Shown one piece after another: positions 42,475 to 50,866 of a DNA stretch of 64,000 nucleotides. Location of the stretch: NCBI GenBank assembly GCA_002344065.1, contig DDTK01000011.1, positions 682,001 to 746,000 of the forward strand. The letters are read 5' to 3'. This stretch comes from Flammeovirgaceae bacterium UBA2366 (lineage in GTDB: Bacteria; Bacteroidota; Bacteroidia; Cytophagales; Cyclobacteriaceae). The notes below the pieces were generated by a model. The model saw only the letters and a program-made list of their open reading frames with translations. It was not told the DNA's origin and ran no database searches. Numbering within the stretch: the stretch's first letter is position 1; each line of letters starts with the position of its first letter. The position numbers and the translations under genes were made by a program.

Positions 42475-42848
42475 TACTTAATGGCTTTATTGATTTCAGA
42501 ATAGATCAGCCCAAGCACTGCTATGGCCGAAATTAAATAGAACATGATTAAACCGGCACCGACTAATTTTGAAACATTGGCCGTAACTCCTTTTGCAGCA
42601 TGATCAGCAGAAACCTCTGAACCAGCCAGGGCATACGAAATACCGAAAAGAACAACCATACCAATAACAGCAAACAATGCCTTTTTCATATCCCCTGGGG
42701 ACTGAAGAACGCTTACCAACGGGAGTATAATGGCCGATAATACCGCCACTGCGAGTAATGCATAACTCGTATAGAGTCCTGCATCCACAGAGACTATCGC
42801 CAGTATCACCAAAACGATGGCAACCGCAATTAATAAAAAGCCTTTCAT
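42474..42848 (-). CDS. four-TM small membrane protein in the exb operon
   Basis: 124 residues with four hydrophobic helices (about 4-20, 28-47, 59-77 and 97-118) and short loops. SPGDMKKALFAVIGMVVLFG and YSEINKAIK at the end are recurrent in Bacteroidota proteins located between exbB and exbD. Function unknown; a structural accessory of the ExbBD motor is inferred from position. It starts 5 nt after exbB and overlaps exbD by one base. Confidence 0.8.
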   Translation of the reverse strand: MKGFLLIAVAIVLVILAIVSVDAGLYTSYALLAVAVLSAIILPLVSVLQSPGDMKKALFAVIGMVVLFGISYALAGSEVSADHAAKGVTANVSKLVGAGLIMFYLISAIAVLGLIYSEINKAIK

Positions 42849-42853
42849 CTCAA

Positions 42854-43651
42854 TTATTTTTGAGTAACCAATTTGTGCTTAACGAGAATATCAACTAAGG
42901 TAATGGAAGCATCTTCCATACCGTTCACAAGTCCGTCAATTTTAGAAACGAGGTAGTTATAAAACACCTGCAACACCATACCCACAATAAGACCCCCTAC
43001 CGTTGTTGTCAAAGCCACTTTCATACCACCAGCAACAATGTTCGGAGAAATATCACCAGCCGCTTCAATATCGGAGAAGGCTTGCACCATCCCTACCACC
43101 GTTCCGAAGAAACCAAGCATAGGGCCAAGAGCGATAAATAGGGAAATCCAGATGAGTCCTTTTTCAAGTTTACCCATTTCAACACCACCATAAGACACGA
43201 TTGATTTTTCAACCATATCAATTCCTTCTGAGTAGCGTAAAAGACCTTGGGTAAAGATAGAAGCTACCGGGCCACGTGTATTGCGGGTAACGTCAAGTGC
43301 CGCATTGACTCCGCCTTTAGAAAGTGCGTCTTCGATTTGTCCAAGAAGTTTATTGTTATTGGACGTGGCAAGGTTAAGGGTGATGATTCTTTCAATGGCA
43401 AAAGCCAAGCCTAAAATTAAACAAATCAAGATTGGCACCATGAAGGCAACACCACCATCGATGAATTTTTGCTTCAGAACCTGATGCATGGACTCACTTT
43501 CAGCAACTGGTTCAGCAGCAGCAGGAGCTTGTGCTTCTACACGAGGTTCAGGATCAGGTTGTGGTTGAGCAGCAGAATCTGCTTCTTGAGCAAAAAGAGT
43601 AGAGGTCGCCAGTACCCCTAAGAATGTAAGAATAGCGAGTTGTTTTTTCAT
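42854..43651 (-). CDS. exbB: MotA/TolQ/ExbB proton channel family protein
   Basis: 265 residues. A signal peptide (MKKQLAILTFLGVLATSTLFAQ, printed in two parts: MKKQLAILTFL, then GVLATSTLFAQ) and a Pro/Ala/Glu-rich periplasmic linker precede three TM helices (about 68-88, 165-187, 208-232). Core motifs are EKGLIWISLFIALGPMLGFF, GTVVGMVQAF and VALTTTVGGLIVGMV. It is the proton-channel pentamer of the Exb/Tol motor. Upstream AT-rich DNA offers two minus-strand TAnnTTTG matches, TAATTTTG (43690-43683) and TAAATTTG (43843-43836); only the second has a TTG at about 20 nt. First gene of a four-gene operon. Confidence 0.92.
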   Translation of the reverse strand: MKKQLAILTFLGVLATSTLFAQEADSAAQPQPDPEPRVEAQAPAAAEPVAESESMHQVLKQKFIDGGVAFMVPILICLILGLAFAIERIITLNLATSNNNKLLGQIEDALSKGGVNAALDVTRNTRGPVASIFTQGLLRYSEGIDMVEKSIVSYGGVEMGKLEKGLIWISLFIALGPMLGFFGTVVGMVQAFSDIEAAGDISPNIVAGGMKVALTTTVGGLIVGMVLQVFYNYLVSKIDGLVNGMEDASITLVDILVKHKLVTQK

Positions 43652-43921
43652 AGTTTCAGGTTTATTAGACTATTGGAAAGGCCAAAATTAAACGTTTTGT
43701 CGATTTATCGATATTTTTTAAAAAATTTTTATGCTGGCGGCAAAAACTTCCATCGATTTAAGTGAATAATGGTTTTTGCCAAATAAAGTCACTGTTTAAC
43801 AATTTTGAAATTGCCCTGTCTAACTAGTTGACAACCAAATTTAAGCACAATCAATACTGTCGTTCAACAGCCAGATAAGTTGTTTATGGGCCTTTTTATT
43901 GATTTATTTGTGCCCCTTTTA

Positions 43922-44008
43922 GGAGAGGTGTCCGAGTGGTTGAAGGAGCACGCCTGGAAAGTGTGTATACCGGAAACGGTATCGCGGGTTCGAATCCCGC
44001 CCTCTCCG
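43922..44008 (+). tRNA. tRNA-Ser (anticodon GGA)
   Basis: Acceptor arms GGAGAGG and CCTCTCC, D-arm with GTGGTTGAAGG, anticodon loop CTGGAAA with GGA in a GCACGC/GTGTGT-flanked stem, a long serine-type variable arm (ACCGGAAACGGT) and TpsiC loop GGTTCGAATCC. The discriminator is G44008. CCA is not fully encoded (GCA follows). Reads UCC/UCU codons. Confidence 0.97.
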
Positions 44009-44017
44009 CAAATCAGC

Positions 44018-45082
44018 CTAAGTTGATAATTCACCCGCCAGGTCACGCTCTACCATGTCCTTGCACGTTTCAGTACTGTACTGTCCCAACAATATCATAA
44101 GTTTTGTCAGGGCCGCTTCGGTGGTCATATCTGCGCCACTTAAAACACCAACCCTTTTCAATTCCTTACTGGTTTCGTACTTACCCTGAACTACCATACC
44201 ACCCGGGCATTGTGATACATTCACAACGATGATACCGCTGGCTATGGCCTTTTCCAGCAATTCAATTAACCAAAATGACGTTGGCGCATTACCCGATCCA
44301 TAGGTTTCGAGGATTATGGCTTTTAACCCGCTTGTACTCAACACAGCCTGAACAACTGCCTCAGTAATGCCGGGAAAAAGTTTAAGAATAGCAATGTTAG
44401 TATTAAAGTTTGTTAACAGGCTAACCGGCTTATTGTTCGGTGTGCGAATGGCAGACTGGTTGTAATCAATCTTTACACCTGCTTTAGCCAAGGGTGGGTA
44501 GTTACCTGAATCAAAAGCATCAAACTGCATGCTCTCCACTTTTTTAGACCGGTTGCCTCGTAGCAATTCATAATCGAAATAAATGCACACCTCAGGAACA
44601 ATAGCCTGGCCATTCAATTTTGCGGCAGCAATTTCCAATGCCGTAATAAGATTCTCACGTGCATCTGAACGAGGATCAATAATAGGTAACTGAGCTCCGG
44701 TTAACACTACCGGTTTATTCAGCCCCTGCAACATAAAACTTAAGGCTGATGCCGTATAGGCCATGGTGTCGGTGCCATGCAATACCACAAAGCCATCGTG
44801 GTCGGCATAATTATCGAAAATAATTTTGCCTATAACCTGCCAATGCTCCGGACCAATGTTTGAAGAGTCAATCGGATTCTCAAAAGAGAAGACCGTGAAT
44901 GCCAACCCCAGATTTTTAATAGTGGGTAAGTGCTCAACAATGGAGGAAAAATCAAACGGAATTAAGGCTCCGCTTTTATCGTGGGTCATACCAAAGGTTC
45001 CTCCGGTATAAATGATCAACACCCTTGCCCGGATATTATCCGTGGCATGGGCACCACTAACTTCGATCTGTTTAATTTTCAT
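44018..45082 (-). CDS. ansA: type I L-asparaginase
   Basis: 354 residues hydrolysing asparagine to aspartate and ammonia. The first catalytic Thr motif is YTGGTFGM (about 25-32) and the second HGTDTMAYTASALSFML (about 104-120), with LTGAQLPI, DARENLITALEIA and ETYGSGNAP. No signal peptide, so a cytoplasmic type I enzyme. It begins directly after the TatD stop and is the last gene of a minus-strand run. The tRNA-Ser gene is convergent, 9 nt away. Confidence 0.94.
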   Translation of the reverse strand: MKIKQIEVSGAHATDNIRARVLIIYTGGTFGMTHDKSGALIPFDFSSIVEHLPTIKNLGLAFTVFSFENPIDSSNIGPEHWQVIGKIIFDNYADHDGFVVLHGTDTMAYTASALSFMLQGLNKPVVLTGAQLPIIDPRSDARENLITALEIAAAKLNGQAIVPEVCIYFDYELLRGNRSKKVESMQFDAFDSGNYPPLAKAGVKIDYNQSAIRTPNNKPVSLLTNFNTNIAILKLFPGITEAVVQAVLSTSGLKAIILETYGSGNAPTSFWLIELLEKAIASGIIVVNVSQCPGGMVVQGKYETSKELKRVGVLSGADMTTEAALTKLMILLGQYSTETCKDMVERDLAGELST

Positions 45083-45850
45083 CTAGCTGAAAAGCTTGGT
45101 TGCGTTTTGTGTTGTTATCCGTTTAACCTCATCCAAAGATAAGTTTTTTAAATCGGCCACTTTAGTAGCTATCAATGGAATATAAGCAGGTTCATTTCGC
45201 TTGCCACGATGTGGAACCGGTGCAAGATACGGGCTGTCCGTTTCAAGCACGATCTTATCCAACATCAATGACGGTATAACTTTTTCCATGCCTCCATTTT
45301 TAAAAGTCGCTACTCCGCCCAGACCAACATAAAAACCGAGTTCAAAAATCCGTTTTGCTTGCTGCTCTGTTCCGGTAAAGCAGTGAAATACCCCAGTCAG
45401 AGAATCATCTTTCAACTGTTCAACCAGTTCAATGGTCTGGTCTAGGCTATCGCGACTATGGATGACAATCGGAAGTTTATGTTCTTTGGCCCAACCGACT
45501 TGTATCCTAAACGCTTCCTGCTGCTGCTCCCAAAAGGTTTTATCCCAATACAAGTCTGTGCCCATTTCACCGATGGCACTAAATTTTCTTTTTGTAATCC
45601 AGTATTCCATCTGATAAAGTTCCTTCTCAAAATCCTTCTTTATGGAGCATGGGTGCAAACCCATCATAGGTAAGCACAAACCCTCTGATTTCAGCTCCAA
45701 CTCCAGCATCCTGTCGATGGATGTGTGGTCAATATTAGGCATGAATATTTTTTCTACACCTGCGGCTGTGGCACGCGAAAGCATATCCGTTCTATCGCCA
45801 TCAAACTCTTCGAGGTAAATATGGGCATGGGTGTCGATGTAAAAGTTCAT
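45083..45850 (-). CDS. tatD: TatD family metal-dependent hydrolase (putative DNase)
   Basis: 255 residues with the TIM-barrel metal motifs DTHAHIYLEEF, MGLHPC, GEMGTDLYWD, LPIVIHSRDS, VFHCFTGT and LETDSPYLAPVPHRG. The family contains 3'-exonucleases and quality-control DNases; specific substrate unknown. It immediately precedes ansA on the minus strand with no gap and follows the glycosyltransferase by 26 nt. Confidence 0.93.
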   Translation of the reverse strand: MNFYIDTHAHIYLEEFDGDRTDMLSRATAAGVEKIFMPNIDHTSIDRMLELELKSEGLCLPMMGLHPCSIKKDFEKELYQMEYWITKRKFSAIGEMGTDLYWDKTFWEQQQEAFRIQVGWAKEHKLPIVIHSRDSLDQTIELVEQLKDDSLTGVFHCFTGTEQQAKRIFELGFYVGLGGVATFKNGGMEKVIPSLMLDKIVLETDSPYLAPVPHRGKRNEPAYIPLIATKVADLKNLSLDEVKRITTQNATKLFS

Positions 45851-45876
45851 TCTCCTTATTTAGTGGGCACTAGACA

Positions 45877-46959
45877 TTAGTCGTTGGTCACTCTAGTTGA
45901 TAGTAAATCGGACAGGTGCTTTTTAAGCAAGGAATCATCGAAGGGATATTCCGTAAAGCCTTTAAAATTTTCTGATTGCTTCAACGCATCACTCAATAAA
46001 AAATCCTTTTGATCCATACTAAAAGCAATACCCGCTAGTTTAAACTTTTTAGCCAGGTACTCTTGCTCGGTTTGACCCGGTGTGGGCACAAAAATAGCCT
46101 TCTTACCTAATCTTGCCAGATCCATTACCGTGCTGTAGCCCGATCGGGAAAGTACAATTTCAGTCTCTGCCATGGCATAACTCAATTGCTCAACAGAAAG
46201 ATGATCTACTACTTCAACATTCTTCGACACCTGAATTCTGTTTCCATCTACAACTCCGCGCACAATCAAACACCGAAGGCCTGACGCTACCAGTTGCCGG
46301 GTAACCAATTCTTCAAAAATACTGCGCTGCGGCTCTGGCCCCGATAACAGTGCCATAACCTGGTACTTTATCTCATTATTGCGATCACCTCTTTGCAGCC
46401 GTGATAGCGGACCTATGAAATGATTTCTTTTATCTGTTGTTGCGGAAAGTTTACCACTGAGCACCGAGCCCGGAAAATCAGGCACCCATGTAACGGTAAA
46501 TTTTTTAATAAAGCGCGTTGTGACAATATTCGCCAGCAAGCCAAGCCATTTCCAACCGGGAGTTGCCAAGAGCTTAAGCTGATGGGTTATAAACACAGAA
46601 GTAATCTTAGAAGAATAGCAACCATACCGGTTGTCGGAAATAATAAGATTAATCTGATTCTCTCTAACAAGTTGTTCAACCTGTTTATGTTCATCCGATA
46701 CGGCTCGCATGAATTTACCGGCTTGCAGCAGAAGCTTAAACATCATTGAGCCGGATGCAGGATAAACCGGACTGTATCCTGGAAGTTCAAATACTCTAAG
46801 TGATGGAAAAGTCAGCTTTAATAATTTCAACGAAGGTCCTGCCCCGGCAAGAAATACTTCGCACTGCAACTCCTGCAAAATTTGAATTACCGGTATGCAT
46901 CGCGTGGCATGCCCGAGTCCCCAATCCAGCGGAGTAACCAGTGCACGCTTTTGCCTCAT
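45877..46959 (-). CDS. MurG-like GT-B glycosyltransferase
   Basis: 360 residues with a GT-B fold: the N-terminus PLDWGLGHATRCIPVIQ has the GxGHxxR loop and the C-terminus VLSRSGYSTVMDLARLGKKA followed by FVPTPGQTEQEYLAKKF resembles the donor-binding domain of MurG/UGT enzymes. The acceptor is unknown; pairing with a polysaccharide deacetylase by a 4-nt overlap suggests envelope glycan or glycolipid work. The extreme C-terminus (STRVTND) comes from GTGACCAACGACTAATG-type DNA that looks like an intergenic repeat, so the ancestral stop may have lain earlier. Confidence 0.85.
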   Translation of the reverse strand: MRQKRALVTPLDWGLGHATRCIPVIQILQELQCEVFLAGAGPSLKLLKLTFPSLRVFELPGYSPVYPASGSMMFKLLLQAGKFMRAVSDEHKQVEQLVRENQINLIISDNRYGCYSSKITSVFITHQLKLLATPGWKWLGLLANIVTTRFIKKFTVTWVPDFPGSVLSGKLSATTDKRNHFIGPLSRLQRGDRNNEIKYQVMALLSGPEPQRSIFEELVTRQLVASGLRCLIVRGVVDGNRIQVSKNVEVVDHLSVEQLSYAMAETEIVLSRSGYSTVMDLARLGKKAIFVPTPGQTEQEYLAKKFKLAGIAFSMDQKDFLLSDALKQSENFKGFTEYPFDDSLLKKHLSDLLSTRVTND

Positions 46960-47597
46960 TGCGGAATAACATTAAAGGAATATCCTTTGTCAGCAAAGTG
47001 CGCTACAAAACGAGGTAGGGCAAAGCGCATGTTCCTCTCAGCTTTCAAACTATCGTGAAAGACGATAACCGATCCAGGCCGGGTGGCTTTGATGGAATTT
47101 TTCAGGCAAGCCTCCGGAGATATTGATTCGGTATAATCGAAAGACAGCACATCCCACATAATAATTTTATAAGCTGAAAGCGCCTTGATTTGTGCGCGGG
47201 TTATCCTGCCGTAAGGGGGACGAAACAAAACCACTTTTTTTGTTTTATTACCGATCTGATGTTCATCCATTACTGCATCACTCAGATTTGCATTCTTAAC
47301 ATATTCAGCTTTGGGTGTTTCCCAGCCATTCAGGTGATTGAATGTATGGTTGCCTACAGCATGGCCTTCATGTAAAATTCTTTTAAATACATCAGGGTGT
47401 TTATGCACATTATCCCCGATACAAAAGAAAGTAGCCTTGGCATTGGATTCCTTTAATAGATCCAATGCGAATTCAGTAGGGCCGGGCACGGGGCCATCAT
47501 CTAATGTGAGAAATAGTTCTTTCCGGTTGGTTGGTATTCGCCAAACCAGACTCGGATAAAGCCATGGCAAAAAGAAAGGAGTTCGATGAATAAGCAT
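46956..47597 (-). CDS. polysaccharide deacetylase (NodB homology domain)
   Basis: 213 residues. The NodB motifs are intact: LFLTLDDGPVPGPTEFALDL (catalytic Asp), ATFFCIGDNV, GHAVGNHTFNHLNGW (metal His pair), LFRPPYGR and VIVFHDSLKAERNM (catalytic His). It removes N- or O-acetyl groups from a glycan such as peptidoglycan, chitin-like or exopolysaccharide. A short N-terminal hydrophobic patch (FFLPWLYPSLVW) may bind membrane. It overlaps the glycosyltransferase start by ATGA and follows the SpoIIE phosphatase by 11 nt. Confidence 0.93.
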   Translation of the reverse strand: MLIHRTPFFLPWLYPSLVWRIPTNRKELFLTLDDGPVPGPTEFALDLLKESNAKATFFCIGDNVHKHPDVFKRILHEGHAVGNHTFNHLNGWETPKAEYVKNANLSDAVMDEHQIGNKTKKVVLFRPPYGRITRAQIKALSAYKIIMWDVLSFDYTESISPEACLKNSIKATRPGSVIVFHDSLKAERNMRFALPRFVAHFADKGYSFNVIPQ

Positions 47598-47608
47598 GGT
47601 GCCCGGTA

Positions 47609-48829
47609 CTATCCTACACGACAGGATACCATGGTAATATCATCGTGGTACCCATTGTCCCCTTTAAACGTATCAAGCTCAATAATAATGTCGTTATGGA
47701 TAGTGCGCATGTCCTTCATGCGCGTAGTATCCTGATGAAAATACTTCATCAACCGATCCATCCCAAACTCTTCACCTGCTTCATTGATTGTTTCGGTCAA
47801 TCCATCGGTATAGCAAAACAACCGGAATTGCTCGAGGTCGGTTATGAAGCCTTCGTTAAGAAACGGCAACGGATGCATGGCACCCAGTACGGTTGAACCC
47901 TCCTCCAATAACCTGATGCCATTTTTCCTATCGCATAGTATAGGTGGATTATGACCTGAGTTTATGTATACCAGCGTCTTCAAACTAATGTCATAAATGC
48001 ATGCGAAAAATGTTATGAATTTTTCGCCCTTTGCATTTTCCAATACCTGGTAATTTAACGCTTCAATTATATCGCGCAGATTAGGTGTTTGACGCAATAA
48101 GGTGCGAAGTGACGCCTGAAAGTTTGACATCATTAATGCCGCAGGTATTCCCTTGCCGCTAACATCGGCTATGCAAAGCAGAAACTGATTTTTGTTGATG
48201 GGAATATAATCGTAATAATCGCCTCCAATAACATCGTGCGGCAGGTAACTCGCCTCTACATTGAGAAACTCTGTATTCGGTAGCTTTTCAGGAAAAAGAA
48301 ATTGCTGCACATCGCTGGCAATTTCAAGCTCCTTTCTAAAGGCCTCCTGCTCTAATTGTTTGCGGGCTAGTTTTTTATTTTCGATGGCCACAATAATAAT
48401 ATTGCTTAGCGCCTGGATAAACTTTAGGCTGTCATCACTATAATTACCGTCATGTTGATGATCGCCCAGGAAAACCAGCGCCAGGGTTTTATCCTTATGG
48501 GCAACCGGCACTACAATATCAAACACACTAAACGCGGTTTCTTCAAAATCGCGTAAGGTGCAAATGGTGCGGATATCTTTGAAGCAATCGGGTAGCTTTA
48601 CCTTTTGAAAAGTCTGCTCCGTGCCAAAATTCACTTTGCAGTTCCACAAGTCATCGAGCACGTACAGCGCCAGTTTTTTGATTTTTAGGTTAGAACGTAA
48701 GGTGAAGTTGTAAATCTTATAGAGAAAATCTTCCGGCACATTATTATTGATGGCCTGGGTAACTTCAAGCAAGGAATTTAACTCGAGTTCCTTTATCTCG
48801 TACCGGTTTTTATGAGAGGTTTGAGGCAT
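47609..48829 (-). CDS. PP2C-type SpoIIE serine phosphatase with N-terminal GAF-like domain
   Basis: 406 residues. The N-terminal 180 residues form a GAF-like sensor domain (ELNSLLEVTQAINNN, FDIVVPVAHKDKTLALVFLG), a linker helix follows (KQLEQEAFRKELEIASDVQQ), and the C-terminal SpoIIE domain has ASYLPHDVIGGDYYDYI, IADVSGKGIPAALMM, YINSGHNPPIL and FCYTDGLTETIN, with DDITMVSCRV at the end. The metal-binding aspartates are present. RsbU-like phosphatases regulate anti-sigma antagonists or other partners; the target is not encoded alongside. First gene of the minus-strand run to ansA. Confidence 0.92.
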   Translation of the reverse strand: MPQTSHKNRYEIKELELNSLLEVTQAINNNVPEDFLYKIYNFTLRSNLKIKKLALYVLDDLWNCKVNFGTEQTFQKVKLPDCFKDIRTICTLRDFEETAFSVFDIVVPVAHKDKTLALVFLGDHQHDGNYSDDSLKFIQALSNIIIVAIENKKLARKQLEQEAFRKELEIASDVQQFLFPEKLPNTEFLNVEASYLPHDVIGGDYYDYIPINKNQFLLCIADVSGKGIPAALMMSNFQASLRTLLRQTPNLRDIIEALNYQVLENAKGEKFITFFACIYDISLKTLVYINSGHNPPILCDRKNGIRLLEEGSTVLGAMHPLPFLNEGFITDLEQFRLFCYTDGLTETINEAGEEFGMDRLMKYFHQDTTRMKDMRTIHNDIIIELDTFKGDNGYHDDITMVSCRVG

Positions 48830-48870
48830 AGATGGCCTAAAGTTACATGTAAAAAATTGTTGTTGCGCGA

Positions 48871-49983
48871 TTAAATCCTCCTACCCTTCCAATCAGCGCG
48901 TAAAAAATTGGCCGTCAGGGCAAAGAAAATAACATACAGGGGATAAACGACCTGAAGTGCAAAAAATGATACTATGCTGAAAGAAATGCCCAGATAATTC
49001 AGTACCCGAAAAAGAAACACAGCTTCAACAAATGCTTTTGCCACCAGCAACAGGATAACATCCTGCCAAAATAAAGTGCCAACAAAACCCAATACCACCA
49101 GTAACACTACCGAAACATGAAACAGGAAAATAAATAAAGCCAATAAAGCCGAAAACCCAACACCGTGCGCCCTCCACTTACCGGCCCACCGTATTCGTTG
49201 GTTAAAAAACTCACTGCAGGTAGCTGACGGACTGGCATCTACAACCCCTGAGGGACTTGCATTAAAACGAATTCCAGCCGGGTAGCGCCTGGATATCTTT
49301 CGCAGAAGAAATTCATCATCACCGGAAGATATTTGTTCATTGCCGGAATATCCATCCACCTCAAAAAAAGCACTTTTACGATAGGCCAGGTTTGCACCAT
49401 TGCACATCGTGGGTGTTCCCCAACCCAGTGTCGCTGCCCCGCTACCGATAAGGGATGCAAATTCTATTGTTTGAAGTTTCTGAAAAAAACTTGTTACAGG
49501 ATATAGTCTGACCGCCCCCACCAATAATTGTGTTGATTGGGTGAACTGACTGGCCACAGAAGCAAGCCAGTTGGGGTTAACACGGCAATCACCATCGGTA
49601 GTCAGAATGATCTCACCACGCGCCCGATTCACCCCGTCAGTTATGCCTGCCTTTTTGCCTGCTTTACCAGACGGTAAATTGATTACTTGAAACTGCCTGG
49701 CAGGATATTGCTTCGCCCATTCTTCAACAACCTCAAAGGTTTCATCTTCAGAATGATCATTCACAACCCAGACTTCAAACTTATCCGATGGGTAATCTTG
49801 CCGTGCAATATCATCTAATAGGTTTTGAATTTGATCCGCTTCATTTCTAACAGCAATCACTATTGAAATAAATGGTGTGGCGGTAATCGTTGCCGTGGAC
49901 CGGGTTGCTATTCTCCAGCCTTCCAGCAGAAAGATTATGAATATAAAATAGAGAAGAAACAGAATCAGAATGATGGTGATCAT
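48871..49983 (-). CDS. family 2 glycosyltransferase, membrane-bound
   Basis: Start set at 49983 (MITIILILFLLYFIFIIFLL); the longer frame overlaps the divergent small gene at 50048. About 370 residues: an N-terminal TM helix, a GT-A domain (FISIVIAVRNEADQIQNLLD, VWVVNDHSED, LTTDGDCRVNPNW with the DxD-type metal motif, SSGDDEFLLRKI and the processive-type NQRIRWAGKW), then three or four C-terminal TM helices. The QxxRW-like motif groups it with cellulose synthase-like processive enzymes. Product unknown. Confidence 0.9.
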   Translation of the reverse strand: MITIILILFLLYFIFIIFLLEGWRIATRSTATITATPFISIVIAVRNEADQIQNLLDDIARQDYPSDKFEVWVVNDHSEDETFEVVEEWAKQYPARQFQVINLPSGKAGKKAGITDGVNRARGEIILTTDGDCRVNPNWLASVASQFTQSTQLLVGAVRLYPVTSFFQKLQTIEFASLIGSGAATLGWGTPTMCNGANLAYRKSAFFEVDGYSGNEQISSGDDEFLLRKISRRYPAGIRFNASPSGVVDASPSATCSEFFNQRIRWAGKWRAHGVGFSALLALFIFLFHVSVVLLVVLGFVGTLFWQDVILLLVAKAFVEAVFLFRVLNYLGISFSIVSFFALQVVYPLYVIFFALTANFLRADWKGRRI

Positions 49984-50047
49984 ATTATGCAAGTTGTGAT
50001 AATTGGTGAAGTATCCGTAATTTTGAATTATAATCTTCAAAGGAATC

Positions 50048-50269
50048 ATGAAAAAAATTATTCTGGATGTTCCTGAAAACAAGTTTAAATTCTTAATGGA
50101 GTTACTAATTCAATTGGGTATAAAACCAACCGTTGATAAGCCGGAAACACTAACTCCGGAACAACGGCAATTTTTGAAAGAGCTCAGGGTTTCACTAAAT
50201 GAGGTTGACAGACATTTGAAAGGTGATATAAAGCTCAAAACAGCTAAAGAGTTTCTGAATGAGTTTTAA
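50048..50269 (+). CDS. small antitoxin-like protein without adjacent toxin
   Basis: 73 residues: MKKIILDVPENKFKFLMELL, a middle acidic/helical part, and a C-terminal tail KLKTAKEFLNEF. The beta-strand start followed by a helix and the AKxFLNE(L/F) end are typical of short antitoxin-like proteins of Bacteroidota related to RelE/ParE partners. No toxin-sized frame follows in the 36 nt before ruvC, so it may be a solitary antitoxin or a regulator. Divergent from the GT2 gene. Confidence 0.6.
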   Translation: MKKIILDVPENKFKFLMELLIQLGIKPTVDKPETLTPEQRQFLKELRVSLNEVDRHLKGDIKLKTAKEFLNEF

Positions 50270-50305
50270 TGTACTGACTACATCATCATTTGAGAAACAG
50301 CTGGT

Positions 50306-50866
50306 GTGACGAAAATCCATAAAGAAAAAGTAATACTAGGTCTCGATCCCGGCACGAACATTACCGGCTACGGAATTATATGCGTTACCGGTAGTAAAGT
50401 TAAGCTCGTTCAATTTGGTGTTATCCAATTAGGAAAAACAGGCGAGCATGCTATCAAACTCAAAAAAATATTCGACAAGGTTATACACCTGATTGAAGAA
50501 TTTCACCCCGATGAAATGGCCCTTGAAGCACCTTTCTTTGGAAAAAATGTACAGTCCATGCTTAAGCTTGGTCGCGCACAGGGCGTGGCTATGTCGGCAG
50601 CGCTTTCGCGCGAAATCCCTATAGTGGAATACGCGCCAAAAAAAGTAAAGCAATCCGTAACGGGTAATGGCAATGCCTCAAAGGAGCAAGTTGCCCGCAT
50701 GCTCATGCAGGTTTTTACAATTAAAGAACTTCCTAAATTATTAGATGCTACTGATGCCCTTGCTGTGGCGCTTTGCCATCACTTTCAAAAAGGTCAGGTA
50801 AAATCAAAAGCGAAATCATGGGAAGGGTTCTTAAAAGAAAATCCGGGGAGGATTAAAAATTCATAG
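50306..50866 (+). CDS. ruvC: Holliday junction resolvase RuvC
   Basis: 186 residues with GTG start at 50306. Catalytic acids are visible: Asp14 (LGLDPGTNITGYG), Glu74 (MALEAPFFGKN), Asp147 and Asp150 (LDATDALAVALCHH). It cuts four-way junctions together with RuvAB during recombination. A Lys/Arg-rich C-terminal tail extends slightly beyond E. coli RuvC. Its end overlaps the convergent wecB gene by 14 nt. Confidence 0.96.
   Translation: MTKIHKEKVILGLDPGTNITGYGIICVTGSKVKLVQFGVIQLGKTGEHAIKLKKIFDKVIHLIEEFHPDEMALEAPFFGKNVQSMLKLGRAQGVAMSAALSREIPIVEYAPKKVKQSVTGNGNASKEQVARMLMQVFTIKELPKLLDATDALAVALCHHFQKGQVKSKAKSWEGFLKENPGRIKNS

Noticed and set aside
43864..44046. 60-residue minus-strand frame containing GGIRTRDTV
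   Set aside because: It is the antisense translation of the tRNA-Ser gene, a well-known annotation artefact.
45845..45900. Possible insertion element (ACTAGACATTAGTCGTTGG-type words)
   Set aside because: Too short, without clear terminal repeats or target duplication; at most a fragment of an intergenic repeat.
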